This document shows positions 43,987 to 50,762 of a DNA stretch of 50,762 bases, one piece after another. How positions within the stretch are numbered: position 1 is the stretch's first letter; each line of letters starts with the position of its first letter. Source of the DNA: Bacteroidota bacterium (GTDB lineage: Bacteria; Bacteroidota; Bacteroidia; Bacteroidales; GCA-2748055); NCBI GenBank assembly GCA_024244665.1, contig JAAEOI010000095.1, forward strand, positions 1-50,762, read 5' to 3'. The translations under genes were made by a program, and so were the position numbers. Below the pieces are notes generated by a model. It saw only the letters and a program-made list of their open reading frames with translations, was not told the origin of the DNA and did not search any database.

Positions 43987-46900
43987 ATGAAAAAAACGAT
44001 AACAGCATTTATTTTGGCGATCCTCCCGGTGATGCTTGTAGCCCAGACTGTTATTTTAACAGGAACCGTGAAGGATGACAACGAAGAAGCTCTTCCGGGG
44101 GTTTCTGTGACCATTGAAGGAACCGACAGGGGGGTGATTACCAACCTGGAAGGTGAGTTCAGTATCGAGGTTGACCGGTCGGTGGCTGAAGTCATCAGTT
44201 TTTCTTTCATTGGATTCAATACTGAAACGAGGGAGTTATCCGGGGGAGTTACTTCCTTTGATATCAGCCTTTCCCCGAAATATACAGAACTTGATGATGT
44301 GGTGGTGATTGGTTATGGTACCCAGAGGAGAGGGGATGTAACTGTATCCATAGCATCAATTAAAGCAGAAGATGTCTCCTCACCCGTCAATACATCACTT
44401 GACCAGGCCCTTCAGGGACAGGCTGCAGGTGTGGTGGTGATCCAGTCGACAGGTAAGCCGGGATCACCCGTATCGGTCCGGATCCGGGGTACCACCTCCA
44501 TTAACGGGACCAATGAACCCCTCTATGTGGTCGATGGGATACCCATTATCACTAAAGCTGAGGAACTGACCTCAGGCACACTCCAGGGATCCGATATCAA
44601 CCCGCTCTCAACCATTAATCCGGCCGACATTGAATCTATACAGGTACTAAAGGATGCATCAGCCACAGCCATGTACGGAGCAAGGGGAGCCAATGGAGTG
44701 ATCCTCATCACAACCAAGCGTGGCAAGCCAGGAACGATGCAGGTCAACCTGATCAGTTCTGGGGGGATCCAGAAACTGGCAAAGAGACTGGACTTTCTGA
44801 ATGCAAAGGAACTTGCTGAGCTTGGGAATGATGCCGTTACTGACGCCAGAAAGTATTATCCGGATATCGCTTACGGGGACAATTTTGCATTTCCTGACAG
44901 GTTTGGTGAAGGAACGGACTGGCAGGGTGAAATATTCAGGCCGGCCTGGATGCAGAATCACCAGTTGTCGCTTCGTGGAGGCAGCGAAAAGACCCGTTAT
45001 TTCATGTCTGCCAACCTGATGCTTCAGGATGGAATCATCTGGAATTCAGATTTTAATAAGGGTACATTCCGGATCAACCTGGACAACGACCTTACTGACA
45101 AGATTACTACGGGAGTAAACCTGAACTTCACAAACAGCATCAGCCATGGTGTTATTACCGGGGTGCCCAACCAGGCTTCCAGCGTGACGGCAATGGCCAT
45201 GCTGTTTAATCCTGCACAGGAACCCTATGATGAAGATGGCCCGGGTGGATATACCTATGAGAGTAACACCATTAACAGGGTTCCAAATCCGGTTGCAGAG
45301 ATTAACGAAACAGACCGCATCATTAATTCAAACCGTGCCATAGGGGATATCTACGTGGACTGGGATATTATTCCCGGACTTCAATACAAACTGAAGCTGG
45401 GTGTCGACGCATTTTTCACAAAGGAGCAGCAGTATATCCCAAGTTATATCAGACGGGGACAGGACAAGGGAAAGGGCTATAATGTGAATATGCAGGGCAA
45501 TACATGGTTGGTGGAAAATACCCTGTCCTATACAAGAGACATTAAAAAACATCATTTTACATTGCTGGTGGGGCAGACTGCACAGAAGTATACTTCTGAG
45601 GATACAGATATAGCCGTCGAACGCTTTGATGATGACAGGCTGGGGTACTACAACCTTGGACTGGGGCTGGACAAGACCGTGATTACAGGTTTCAGTACAT
45701 GGTCCATGCTTTCAGGGATCGGGAGGGCCATTTATAACTACGACAGCAGGTACTACCTGACCGTATCGGGCAGGGCTGACGGATCCTCCAAATTCGGCAG
45801 TTCGAACAAATGGGGATTTTTTCCATCCCTCTCCCTTGCCTGGCGTGTGACCGGGGAGGATTTCCTCAATTCATCTGAAGTTATTAACAGTCTGAAGATC
45901 AGAGCAAGTGTGGGTTCTGTGGGAAATGAGGGGATACCCCCTGGAAGTACTGTCAGCCTGATGGGAACAGTACCATACTTCTTCGGAGAGATGCCCAGCT
46001 CCAAGGTACTTGGCTCCTATGTATATTCTCTTAAGAATGATGAATTGAAATGGGAGGTTACCACCCAGTATAACACCGGGTTTGACCTCAGCATGTTCAA
46101 ATCAAAAATCATGCTCACCGTGGAAGCATACCTGAAAAATACTTCTGATCTTTTGCTCTATATCCCGATCAACCGGTCGTCCGGATTTGAATATGCCTGG
46201 TCGAATGTGGGGGATATGACCAACAGGGGCATTGAATTTTCGCTGAACACAGTAAATATCTCATCGGACTTCATTTGGAGGACCAGGCTGAACATGGCCG
46301 TCAACCGAAATGAGGTCACCAACCTTGCCCAATCAACAGATATCTATGGAATCCCCATCATGAATATCCTCGACTGGACCAAGATCAGTGCGGGGCAGCC
46401 CATTGGAGTAATCTACGGTTATAAGACCGATGGGGTTCTGCAACTGGACGAAGATCCGGCCGAACAGCCATTCTTCCCCTCGAAGATCATTCGTCACGGA
46501 GACAGGAAGTATGTGGATAAGAATAAGGACGGGTTTATTACTTCCGAGGATTATTATGAACTTGGGAATGCAAATCCCGATTTTTCATTCGGATTCAACA
46601 ACCACTTCTCCTATAAGGGGGTTGCGCTTGATATCTATTTCCAGGGAGATATCGGAAACGAACTGGTCAACTTTAACAAGTTCCAGCTGGAAAGTTTTGA
46701 CGGATACCAGAACAACTCAAAAGTAGCCCTGGAAAGATGGACCGAAGACAATTCGACAAACGATTATCCCAGGGCCAATGCCTCCCCGCACGGGAACTTT
46801 ATGTCTGATGTCATCGTTGAGGATGGCTCTTATGTCCGGCTGAAACAGCTGACTCTTTCGTATAACCTTCCCGATCAATGGTATAGTGGTATAGGGATCA

Positions 46901-47070
46901 GTAATATCCTGGTCTCGGTAAGCGGGACTAACCTGTTAACCTTTACCAACTATTCAGGCTACGACCCGGAAGTTTCAATTTTTGGTGGCAGTGTTTTCGG
47001 GAAGGGTGCTGATTACGGAGCTTATCCCATGGCCCGGACACTTATGGTCAGCCTGAACCTTACATTTTAA
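43987..47070 (+). CDS. SusC-like TonB-dependent outer-membrane transporter
   Basis: A 1027-aa SusC/RagA-family protein. It has a signal peptide ending MLVAQ, a carboxypeptidase-regulatory-like domain at about 23-105 (GTVKDDNEEALPGVSVTIEG), a TonB-box-like stretch (ELDDVVVIGYGTQ), a plug domain (ALQGQAAGVVVIQ, PLYVVDGIPI, IQVLKDASATAMYGARGANG), and a long beta-barrel ending in aromatic Phe (MVSLNLTF). With SusD it forms the pedal-bin importer that takes oligosaccharides across the outer membrane, powered by TonB. No ECF-sensor-interacting extension is evident, in keeping with HTCS control. The SusD gene follows after 17 bp. This is the only SusC/D pair in the window, so it probably serves all the enzymes around it. 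Confidence 0.97.
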   Translation: MKKTITAFILAILPVMLVAQTVILTGTVKDDNEEALPGVSVTIEGTDRGVITNLEGEFSIEVDRSVAEVISFSFIGFNTETRELSGGVTSFDISLSPKYTELDDVVVIGYGTQRRGDVTVSIASIKAEDVSSPVNTSLDQALQGQAAGVVVIQSTGKPGSPVSVRIRGTTSINGTNEPLYVVDGIPIITKAEELTSGTLQGSDINPLSTINPADIESIQVLKDASATAMYGARGANGVILITTKRGKPGTMQVNLISSGGIQKLAKRLDFLNAKELAELGNDAVTDARKYYPDIAYGDNFAFPDRFGEGTDWQGEIFRPAWMQNHQLSLRGGSEKTRYFMSANLMLQDGIIWNSDFNKGTFRINLDNDLTDKITTGVNLNFTNSISHGVITGVPNQASSVTAMAMLFNPAQEPYDEDGPGGYTYESNTINRVPNPVAEINETDRIINSNRAIGDIYVDWDIIPGLQYKLKLGVDAFFTKEQQYIPSYIRRGQDKGKGYNVNMQGNTWLVENTLSYTRDIKKHHFTLLVGQTAQKYTSEDTDIAVERFDDDRLGYYNLGLGLDKTVITGFSTWSMLSGIGRAIYNYDSRYYLTVSGRADGSSKFGSSNKWGFFPSLSLAWRVTGEDFLNSSEVINSLKIRASVGSVGNEGIPPGSTVSLMGTVPYFFGEMPSSKVLGSYVYSLKNDELKWEVTTQYNTGFDLSMFKSKIMLTVEAYLKNTSDLLLYIPINRSSGFEYAWSNVGDMTNRGIEFSLNTVNISSDFIWRTRLNMAVNRNEVTNLAQSTDIYGIPIMNILDWTKISAGQPIGVIYGYKTDGVLQLDEDPAEQPFFPSKIIRHGDRKYVDKNKDGFITSEDYYELGNANPDFSFGFNNHFSYKGVALDIYFQGDIGNELVNFNKFQLESFDGYQNNSKVALERWTEDNSTNDYPRANASPHGNFMSDVIVEDGSYVRLKQLTLSYNLPDQWYSGIGISNILVSVSGTNLLTFTNYSGYDPEVSIFGGSVFGKGADYGAYPMARTLMVSLNLTF

Positions 47071-47087
47071 TCCGTAAAAGTAAAACT

Positions 47088-48551
47088 ATGAAGAAAGGAT
47101 TCATATTGCTGGCAGTCCTGTTGCTTACAGGATGTGAAGGCTTCCTGGATGAAGATATACGTTCAACCCACAATTACGACAACTACTTTCATTCGGAGGA
47201 TGACCTGGTCATGTTCTCAAATGGAATGTTTGGTGGCCTGATCACCTGGACCTGGGAGGGAGGGGGCTTATTCTTCAATAACTACTGGGTAATACAGGAC
47301 CTTGCCTCTGATAATTGCTTTGAAATGGGTCCTTCCGTTGATATGCACGACCTGTCGAAATTTACATTCGATCCGAATAATACAGTATTTGATTTCATCT
47401 GGCGGGGGTGCTATTTCCTTATCAATTCGGCCAATGTCCTTCTTGTGGAATCGGAGAATATCACCGAATATTCCAGTCCGGAGGTAAGAAATCATCTGCA
47501 GGGGGAGGCGTATTTTATGCGGGGAATGCTTTATTTCGAGCTGGTGAAGCTTTTCGGAGATATCCCCCTTCAGACCTTTCCGACCACGACGGTGGAGAGT
47601 TCACAACTTGAAAGGTCGGCAGTTTCCGAGGTTTATGAAACTATTATTTCAGACCTGGAGATGGCTGAAGAACTTCTTGCGGTGAATCCTTTTTCGGACC
47701 GGCAACTGGGAATGCCAACCCCGGCAACCCTTGCTGCTCTGCTTGGAAAAGTATACCTAACCAGGGGGGCGCTGAACAAAGATCCGGCCGATTTCATAAG
47801 CGCAAAGAGCTATCTGGATAAGGTGGTGGGACAGTATGAACTGGAAACCGAGTTTTCCGATATCTTCAAATTTACAAATGCCAATAAGGGTGAGATCCTC
47901 TGGGCTGTGAACTTCAGTGGTACCCTGGGTGAGGGATGGACCACCAACCAGTTCCTGGTAAGGTTGATGCCCACCACCATATCGTCCGAGGGAATCCGGA
48001 ACGGGCAGGGCTGGGAGCGTCCTTCTCCGCACCTTTTTGACAGCTATTTCCCGGGTGATAAGCGGAAAGATGCCACATTCATTACGGAGTTTGACGGAGA
48101 AGACTTCGGTGAACCCTACATCCAGAAGTACTGGGACAGGGAAGCAGAACCGGGTAAGCAAAACGGGGAGTCGGATGCAGATTTTATCTACATGCGCTAT
48201 GCCGATGTCCTGCTGATGTATGCAGAGGCACTTAACGAAATCAACAATGGGCCTGATGATGCGGCGTATGATGCCATGAACCAGGTCAGGTTCAGGGCGG
48301 GTATCAGCGATCTTTCGGCCGGACTCACCTATCAGGAGTTTAAAGACTCAATCCTTGTGGAGCGAAGGTGGGAGTTCGTCATGGAGGGACACCGCTGGTA
48401 TGACCTGGTACGCTTTGGCAAGCTTCATGAAGCTGTGCTGGAGGCCAAGCCCGAGGCCAATGTGAAGGACCATCACATCCTGTTCCCCATTCCACAGAAG
48501 GAGAGGTATTATAATCCCTTATTAACTCAGAACGATGGCTATTCACAGTAA
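47088..48551 (+). CDS. SusD/RagB-like glycan-binding lipoprotein
   Basis: A 487-aa lipoprotein with signal ending LTGC (Cys16) and the EGFLDED start typical of SusD proteins. TPR-like helical parts (EAYFMRGMLYFELVKLFGDI, TLAALLGKVYLTRGAL) and the C-terminal SusD_RagB features (YMRYADVLLMYAEALNEIN, ERRWEFVMEGHRWYDLVRFG, LFPIPQKE) are all present. It caps the SusC barrel on the outside and binds oligosaccharides. Its stop codon overlaps the ATG of the downstream relic at 48535, suggesting that an intact third gene was once translationally coupled to it. Confidence 0.96.
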   Translation: MKKGFILLAVLLLTGCEGFLDEDIRSTHNYDNYFHSEDDLVMFSNGMFGGLITWTWEGGGLFFNNYWVIQDLASDNCFEMGPSVDMHDLSKFTFDPNNTVFDFIWRGCYFLINSANVLLVESENITEYSSPEVRNHLQGEAYFMRGMLYFELVKLFGDIPLQTFPTTTVESSQLERSAVSEVYETIISDLEMAEELLAVNPFSDRQLGMPTPATLAALLGKVYLTRGALNKDPADFISAKSYLDKVVGQYELETEFSDIFKFTNANKGEILWAVNFSGTLGEGWTTNQFLVRLMPTTISSEGIRNGQGWERPSPHLFDSYFPGDKRKDATFITEFDGEDFGEPYIQKYWDREAEPGKQNGESDADFIYMRYADVLLMYAEALNEINNGPDDAAYDAMNQVRFRAGISDLSAGLTYQEFKDSILVERRWEFVMEGHRWYDLVRFGKLHEAVLEAKPEANVKDHHILFPIPQKERYYNPLLTQNDGYSQ

Positions 48552-48919
48552 AAGCCTGGCTTTTGCGATATGTTTTAGCATCATCCTTCTCTTCATAGTT
48601 CCCTGCCTGTAATTCCACCTTCATGCGGATGGAAGAGACTGGATTCAAAGGGGACAGACTGTATAATCCCTGCATCCATAGAAGAGATTTTCAGCGAAGG
48701 AATAAACAGCTGGAGATATCACGGGGTGAACTGGTTCTGGAAGAGGGTGCTTTTCCCTGAAGAATGGAGGGGAAAAGTCATATGGCTTGATTATATTGAC
48801 GATCATACCATTGAATCAACTGCCGGTTCGCCGAAAAGGAGTTTGAAGGCCATGAGATATACAATGACATGCTGTTTTATAGGCTAATAAGCGAAAATAT
48901 TGCAGAACTCAATGATTAA
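48535..48919 (+). pseudogene. Relic of a secreted GH2-like (sugar-binding domain) protein
   Basis: An ATG at 48535, overlapping the SusD stop, starts a lipoprotein-type signal (AFAICFSIILLFIVPC) that hits TAA at 48610. After a one-base shift the text continues as PSCGWKRLDSKGTD, IPASIEEIFSEG, YHGVNWFWKRVLFPEEW and GKVIWLDYID, which resembles the N-terminal sugar-binding domain of GH2-type enzymes. Near 48820 it shifts again to FAEKEFEGHEIYNDMLFYRL and ENIAELND, a coherent C-terminal end I cannot assign, stopping at 48917-48919. The original protein must have been many times longer. Its last bases overlap the ATG of the next gene (48912), as expected of a coupled operon. Confidence 0.6.
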
Positions 48920-50279
48920 ACGCGGACTCATATTGTGCATTTCTATGGCCGTAACGTCCATTGCCCAGGCTCAACCTGTGCTTACACCCGCCCCGGAGCA
49001 TTTTAATAAATTCAACAATGTGGAGAACGGATGGTGTGCCTCCGATGCCACCATCTCTCTTTTGCTGCCCGATGGCAATACCCTCTGGCTGTGGGGTGAT
49101 TGCATCATCGGTGAGAAGGAGTCGACCTTTGATGTGAAGAACGGGTCTGCAACCATGATCAACAATTCGGCTATTATTGAGGAAGACGATGTGTTGACTG
49201 CTTATTACCAGGGTAGCATGGAAGATCCTTCCTCACTGATCCCCGGGGAGGGTGATGACATATTCTGGCCTGAACACGCCACTATTGAGAATGATACAGT
49301 AAAAATATTTGCAATCCGGATCATTCATGAGGACACAGGTATTCCGGGCTTCAACTTCCGTGTGGGCACAACCCACATGGCCTATTTCAAATATCCGGGA
49401 ATGGAGCACATCAGGACAGAGGAGATAGCCGATATTACTGATTCTACCATGCGCTTCGGGACCCATGTATTTGAGAATGGTGGCTTCAAATACATATTCG
49501 GAAAGAAGGATACCCTCGTGGATGGATTGAAATACCCTGTTCCCATGCTGGCAAGGGTGGAAAACAGTGTGGATGAGCCCTGGCAGTTCTATGCTGGGAA
49601 CGACAGGTGGTCAGATAGTTGCAGTGAGGCAGTGCCTGTTGGTGACCGCCCCATGAGCGAATCTTTCTTTGTTTACGAGAAGAACGGGAAGTTTTACCTG
49701 ATCATGCATGAGATATGGCTTATCGGAGAATTGTATATTCTGGAGTCGGAACAGCTGACCGGACCCTGGAACAGGGCGAGCACGGGGGGTATCGAAAATA
49801 AATTTGCTGTGATCAAACCCCATGGGAAGAACTTCACCTACAACCTGTTTGCCCATCCTCATTTTAGCCAGAGTGAAGATATTCTTATCTCCTATAATGT
49901 GAATAACAGCGACTTCTGGCCCATATTCAACGATACCAGGAATTACCGCGCCAGGTTTCACTGGATGGATGTGGAAAGGGCGGTGAGTACCACTGTTCCT
50001 GATACACTGGACTACTTCGATTCGGTGGTGGGAATCGATGATCGCCATGCCCTGCGCAATAATTATTCTCCGTACATGGGAATAGAGGCAGGCCATCTAT
50101 ATATCAAGGGAGTAACTGAAGAGTCGCTGCTTGAGATATACGGCCTCGACGGTCGGAAATACCTGAGCCGGACGATTTCCGGTGAGGAGGTCATATCATT
50201 AAACGAATTACCCGGCAAGCTGCTGGTGATCCGGCTGACTGGCAGGAATGGAACCCATGTTCAGAAAATCATTAACTGA
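48912..50279 (+). CDS. Secreted beta-propeller-like protein with T9SS sorting domain (DUF5005/DUF4185-like)
   Basis: A 455-aa protein. The ATG at 48912 is used rather than the TTG at 48900 because it overlaps the preceding stop and begins the signal (ISMAVTSIAQAQ). Residues about 30-370 show propeller-like blades: GNTLWLWGDCIIGEKES, MINNSAIIEEDDVL, DDIFWPEHATIENDTVKIF, SESFFVYEKNGKFYLIMHE. This pattern recalls DUF5005/DUF4185 proteins, which have a five-bladed GH43-like fold. The C-terminal 80 residues (LLEIYGLDGRKYLSRTISG to HVQKIIN) form a type A sorting domain, implying type IX secretion to the surface. As the last gene of the SusC/D operon it is probably a surface glycosidase or glycan-binding protein. 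The activity is not known to me. Confidence 0.6.
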   Translation: MIKRGLILCISMAVTSIAQAQPVLTPAPEHFNKFNNVENGWCASDATISLLLPDGNTLWLWGDCIIGEKESTFDVKNGSATMINNSAIIEEDDVLTAYYQGSMEDPSSLIPGEGDDIFWPEHATIENDTVKIFAIRIIHEDTGIPGFNFRVGTTHMAYFKYPGMEHIRTEEIADITDSTMRFGTHVFENGGFKYIFGKKDTLVDGLKYPVPMLARVENSVDEPWQFYAGNDRWSDSCSEAVPVGDRPMSESFFVYEKNGKFYLIMHEIWLIGELYILESEQLTGPWNRASTGGIENKFAVIKPHGKNFTYNLFAHPHFSQSEDILISYNVNNSDFWPIFNDTRNYRARFHWMDVERAVSTTVPDTLDYFDSVVGIDDRHALRNNYSPYMGIEAGHLYIKGVTEESLLEIYGLDGRKYLSRTISGEEVISLNELPGKLLVIRLTGRNGTHVQKIIN

Positions 50280-50537
50280 AGTTTCCTTGTCGATAAGATA
50301 TTGATAAAGAGATAAATACATAAGCAAAAAGCATTGCATGTCTTAGCCTGGAAGACACGATAAAGTTCTTTGATATATAACATGCGTATCGAGACAGGAA
50401 TCAAAAATATAACAATAGATTAAGAACTAGGAAACTTCAGTAACTTCACCTGTATAATTTTTCGACCATGAGGTAGAAGTTCTATTCAAGCCTGACCGCT
50501 ATCCTCATTCTATTCATGTTTTTTTGAATTTAGCAAT
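50280..50537. other. Intergenic region after the SusC/D operon
   Basis: A 258-bp AT-rich gap that marks the right edge of the polysaccharide locus. I see no strong hairpin terminator, tRNA or operator pair. A single half-site-like ACATAAGCAAA is at 50318-50328 without a partner 21 bp away. Confidence 0.4.
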
Positions 50538-50762
50538 ATGAAAACACCCCAAATAATTGTCAGCATTCTGATAATCGCATCAGTAGTCCAAGGTTTAAAT
50601 GCCCAAAATGCGAAAATTGACAGTTTGATAAACTTACTGGAAAATCATAAAAGCGAAGATACAGTTAGGGTTAATCTGTTAAATGATATTGCATACGCAT
50701 CGAGGAGCAATGATCCGGAAAAAGGCTTGAGTTATGCTGAAAAATCTTTGGAACTGGCAGAA
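50538..50762 (+). CDS. N-terminus of a secreted or sensor TPR protein (runs off window)
   Basis: The first 75 codons of a gene: a signal peptide or first membrane helix (IIVSILIIASVVQGLNAQ), then KIDSLINLLENHKSEDTVRV and DPEKGLSYAEKSLELAE. This is the usual start of Bacteroidetes proteins with a string of tetratricopeptide repeats, often ending in a histidine kinase, adenylate cyclase or LuxR-type domain. The output domain lies beyond the window. It is separated by 258 bp from the SusC/D operon and probably does not belong to the locus. Confidence 0.65.
   Translation, partial: MKTPQIIVSILIIASVVQGLNAQNAKIDSLINLLENHKSEDTVRVNLLNDIAYASRSNDPEKGLSYAEKSLELAE

Noticed and set aside
1..50762. CRISPR arrays, tRNA or rRNA genes, insertion sequences, prophage
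   Set aside because: No regular short repeats with spacers, no cloverleaf or rRNA-like sequence, no transposase or integrase motif was seen by eye on either strand. The AAA-ATPase relic alone is not enough to call a mobile element.

Overview
This window looks like a chromosomal stretch from a Bacteroidota (Bacteroidetes) bacterium, probably a marine or sediment polysaccharide degrader. The evidence is a SusC/SusD pair, an AraC-type hybrid two-component sensor (HTCS), three proteins ending in Por/type IX secretion (T9SS) sorting domains, many lipoproteins, and TAnnTTTG-type -7 promoter elements. I saw no tRNA, rRNA, CRISPR array, insertion sequence or phage gene. The whole window reads as one large polysaccharide utilisation locus for a sulfated polysaccharide containing deoxysugars (L-fucose and/or L-rhamnose): five full-length sulfatases plus two sulfatase relics, two GH29-type proteins, a truncated GH95, a partial GH106, an L-rhamnose-mutarotase-like lipoprotein, a GH38, two SSS sugar symporters and three UroD-superfamily proteins.

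Layout. 1-7297 (minus strand): a run of close-packed genes for a GH106 (cut by the window edge), three sulfatases and an SGNH hydrolase, ending upstream in two internally deleted relics (sulfatase and beta-helix protein). 7318-15556 (minus): a 1301-aa secreted lamin-tail/T9SS protein with a strong terminator, preceded by the HTCS regulator. 15746-17548 (plus): a sulfatase divergent from the HTCS. 17587-22647 (minus): a modular T9SS putative glycosidase and a beta-propeller lipoprotein. 22700-23340: relics of a ThuA protein and of an AAA ATPase. 23349-25966 (minus): SSS symporter and UroD-like protein. 26184-28347 (plus): a PhyH 5' fragment joined to a 5'-truncated GH95. 28362-32587 (minus): mutarotase lipoprotein, SSS symporter, UroD-like protein and short GH29-like protein. 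32700-32981 (plus): sulfatase relic and another C-terminal relic. 32978-35243 (minus): UroD-like protein and a standalone TIM-barrel putative glycosidase. 35420-50279 (plus): ThuA-sulfatase fusion, GH29, GH38, lipoprotein, SusC, SusD, a GH2-like relic and a beta-propeller T9SS protein. 50538-end: start of a TPR protein.

The most striking observation is regulatory. Four minus-strand promoters (upstream of the 11294, 15556, 22647 and 35243 starts) carry the same three-part architecture: two 11-bp half-sites of consensus NTTGYTBRTWT (window plus-strand orientation) starting exactly 21 bp apart, with a TAnnTTTG-type -7 element ending exactly 21 bp before the proximal half-site. A fifth promoter (32587) has the direct repeat without a clear -7. 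This is the geometry expected for an AraC-type dimer and is a good candidate for the operator of the HTCS encoded here, including its own promoter. It would place a secreted lamin-tail protein of unknown function and a putative new glycosidase type in the same regulon as the sulfatases.

The second theme is decay by internal deletion. At least six places hold genes where a 5' piece and a 3' piece, of one gene or of two, are joined with the middle missing. Several lie where a plus-strand sulfatase or ThuA gene would diverge from an operator, suggesting that a module (minus-strand catabolic operon, operator, plus-strand sulfatase) was duplicated and then eroded. All functional statements are from reading motifs by eye; no database search was run.
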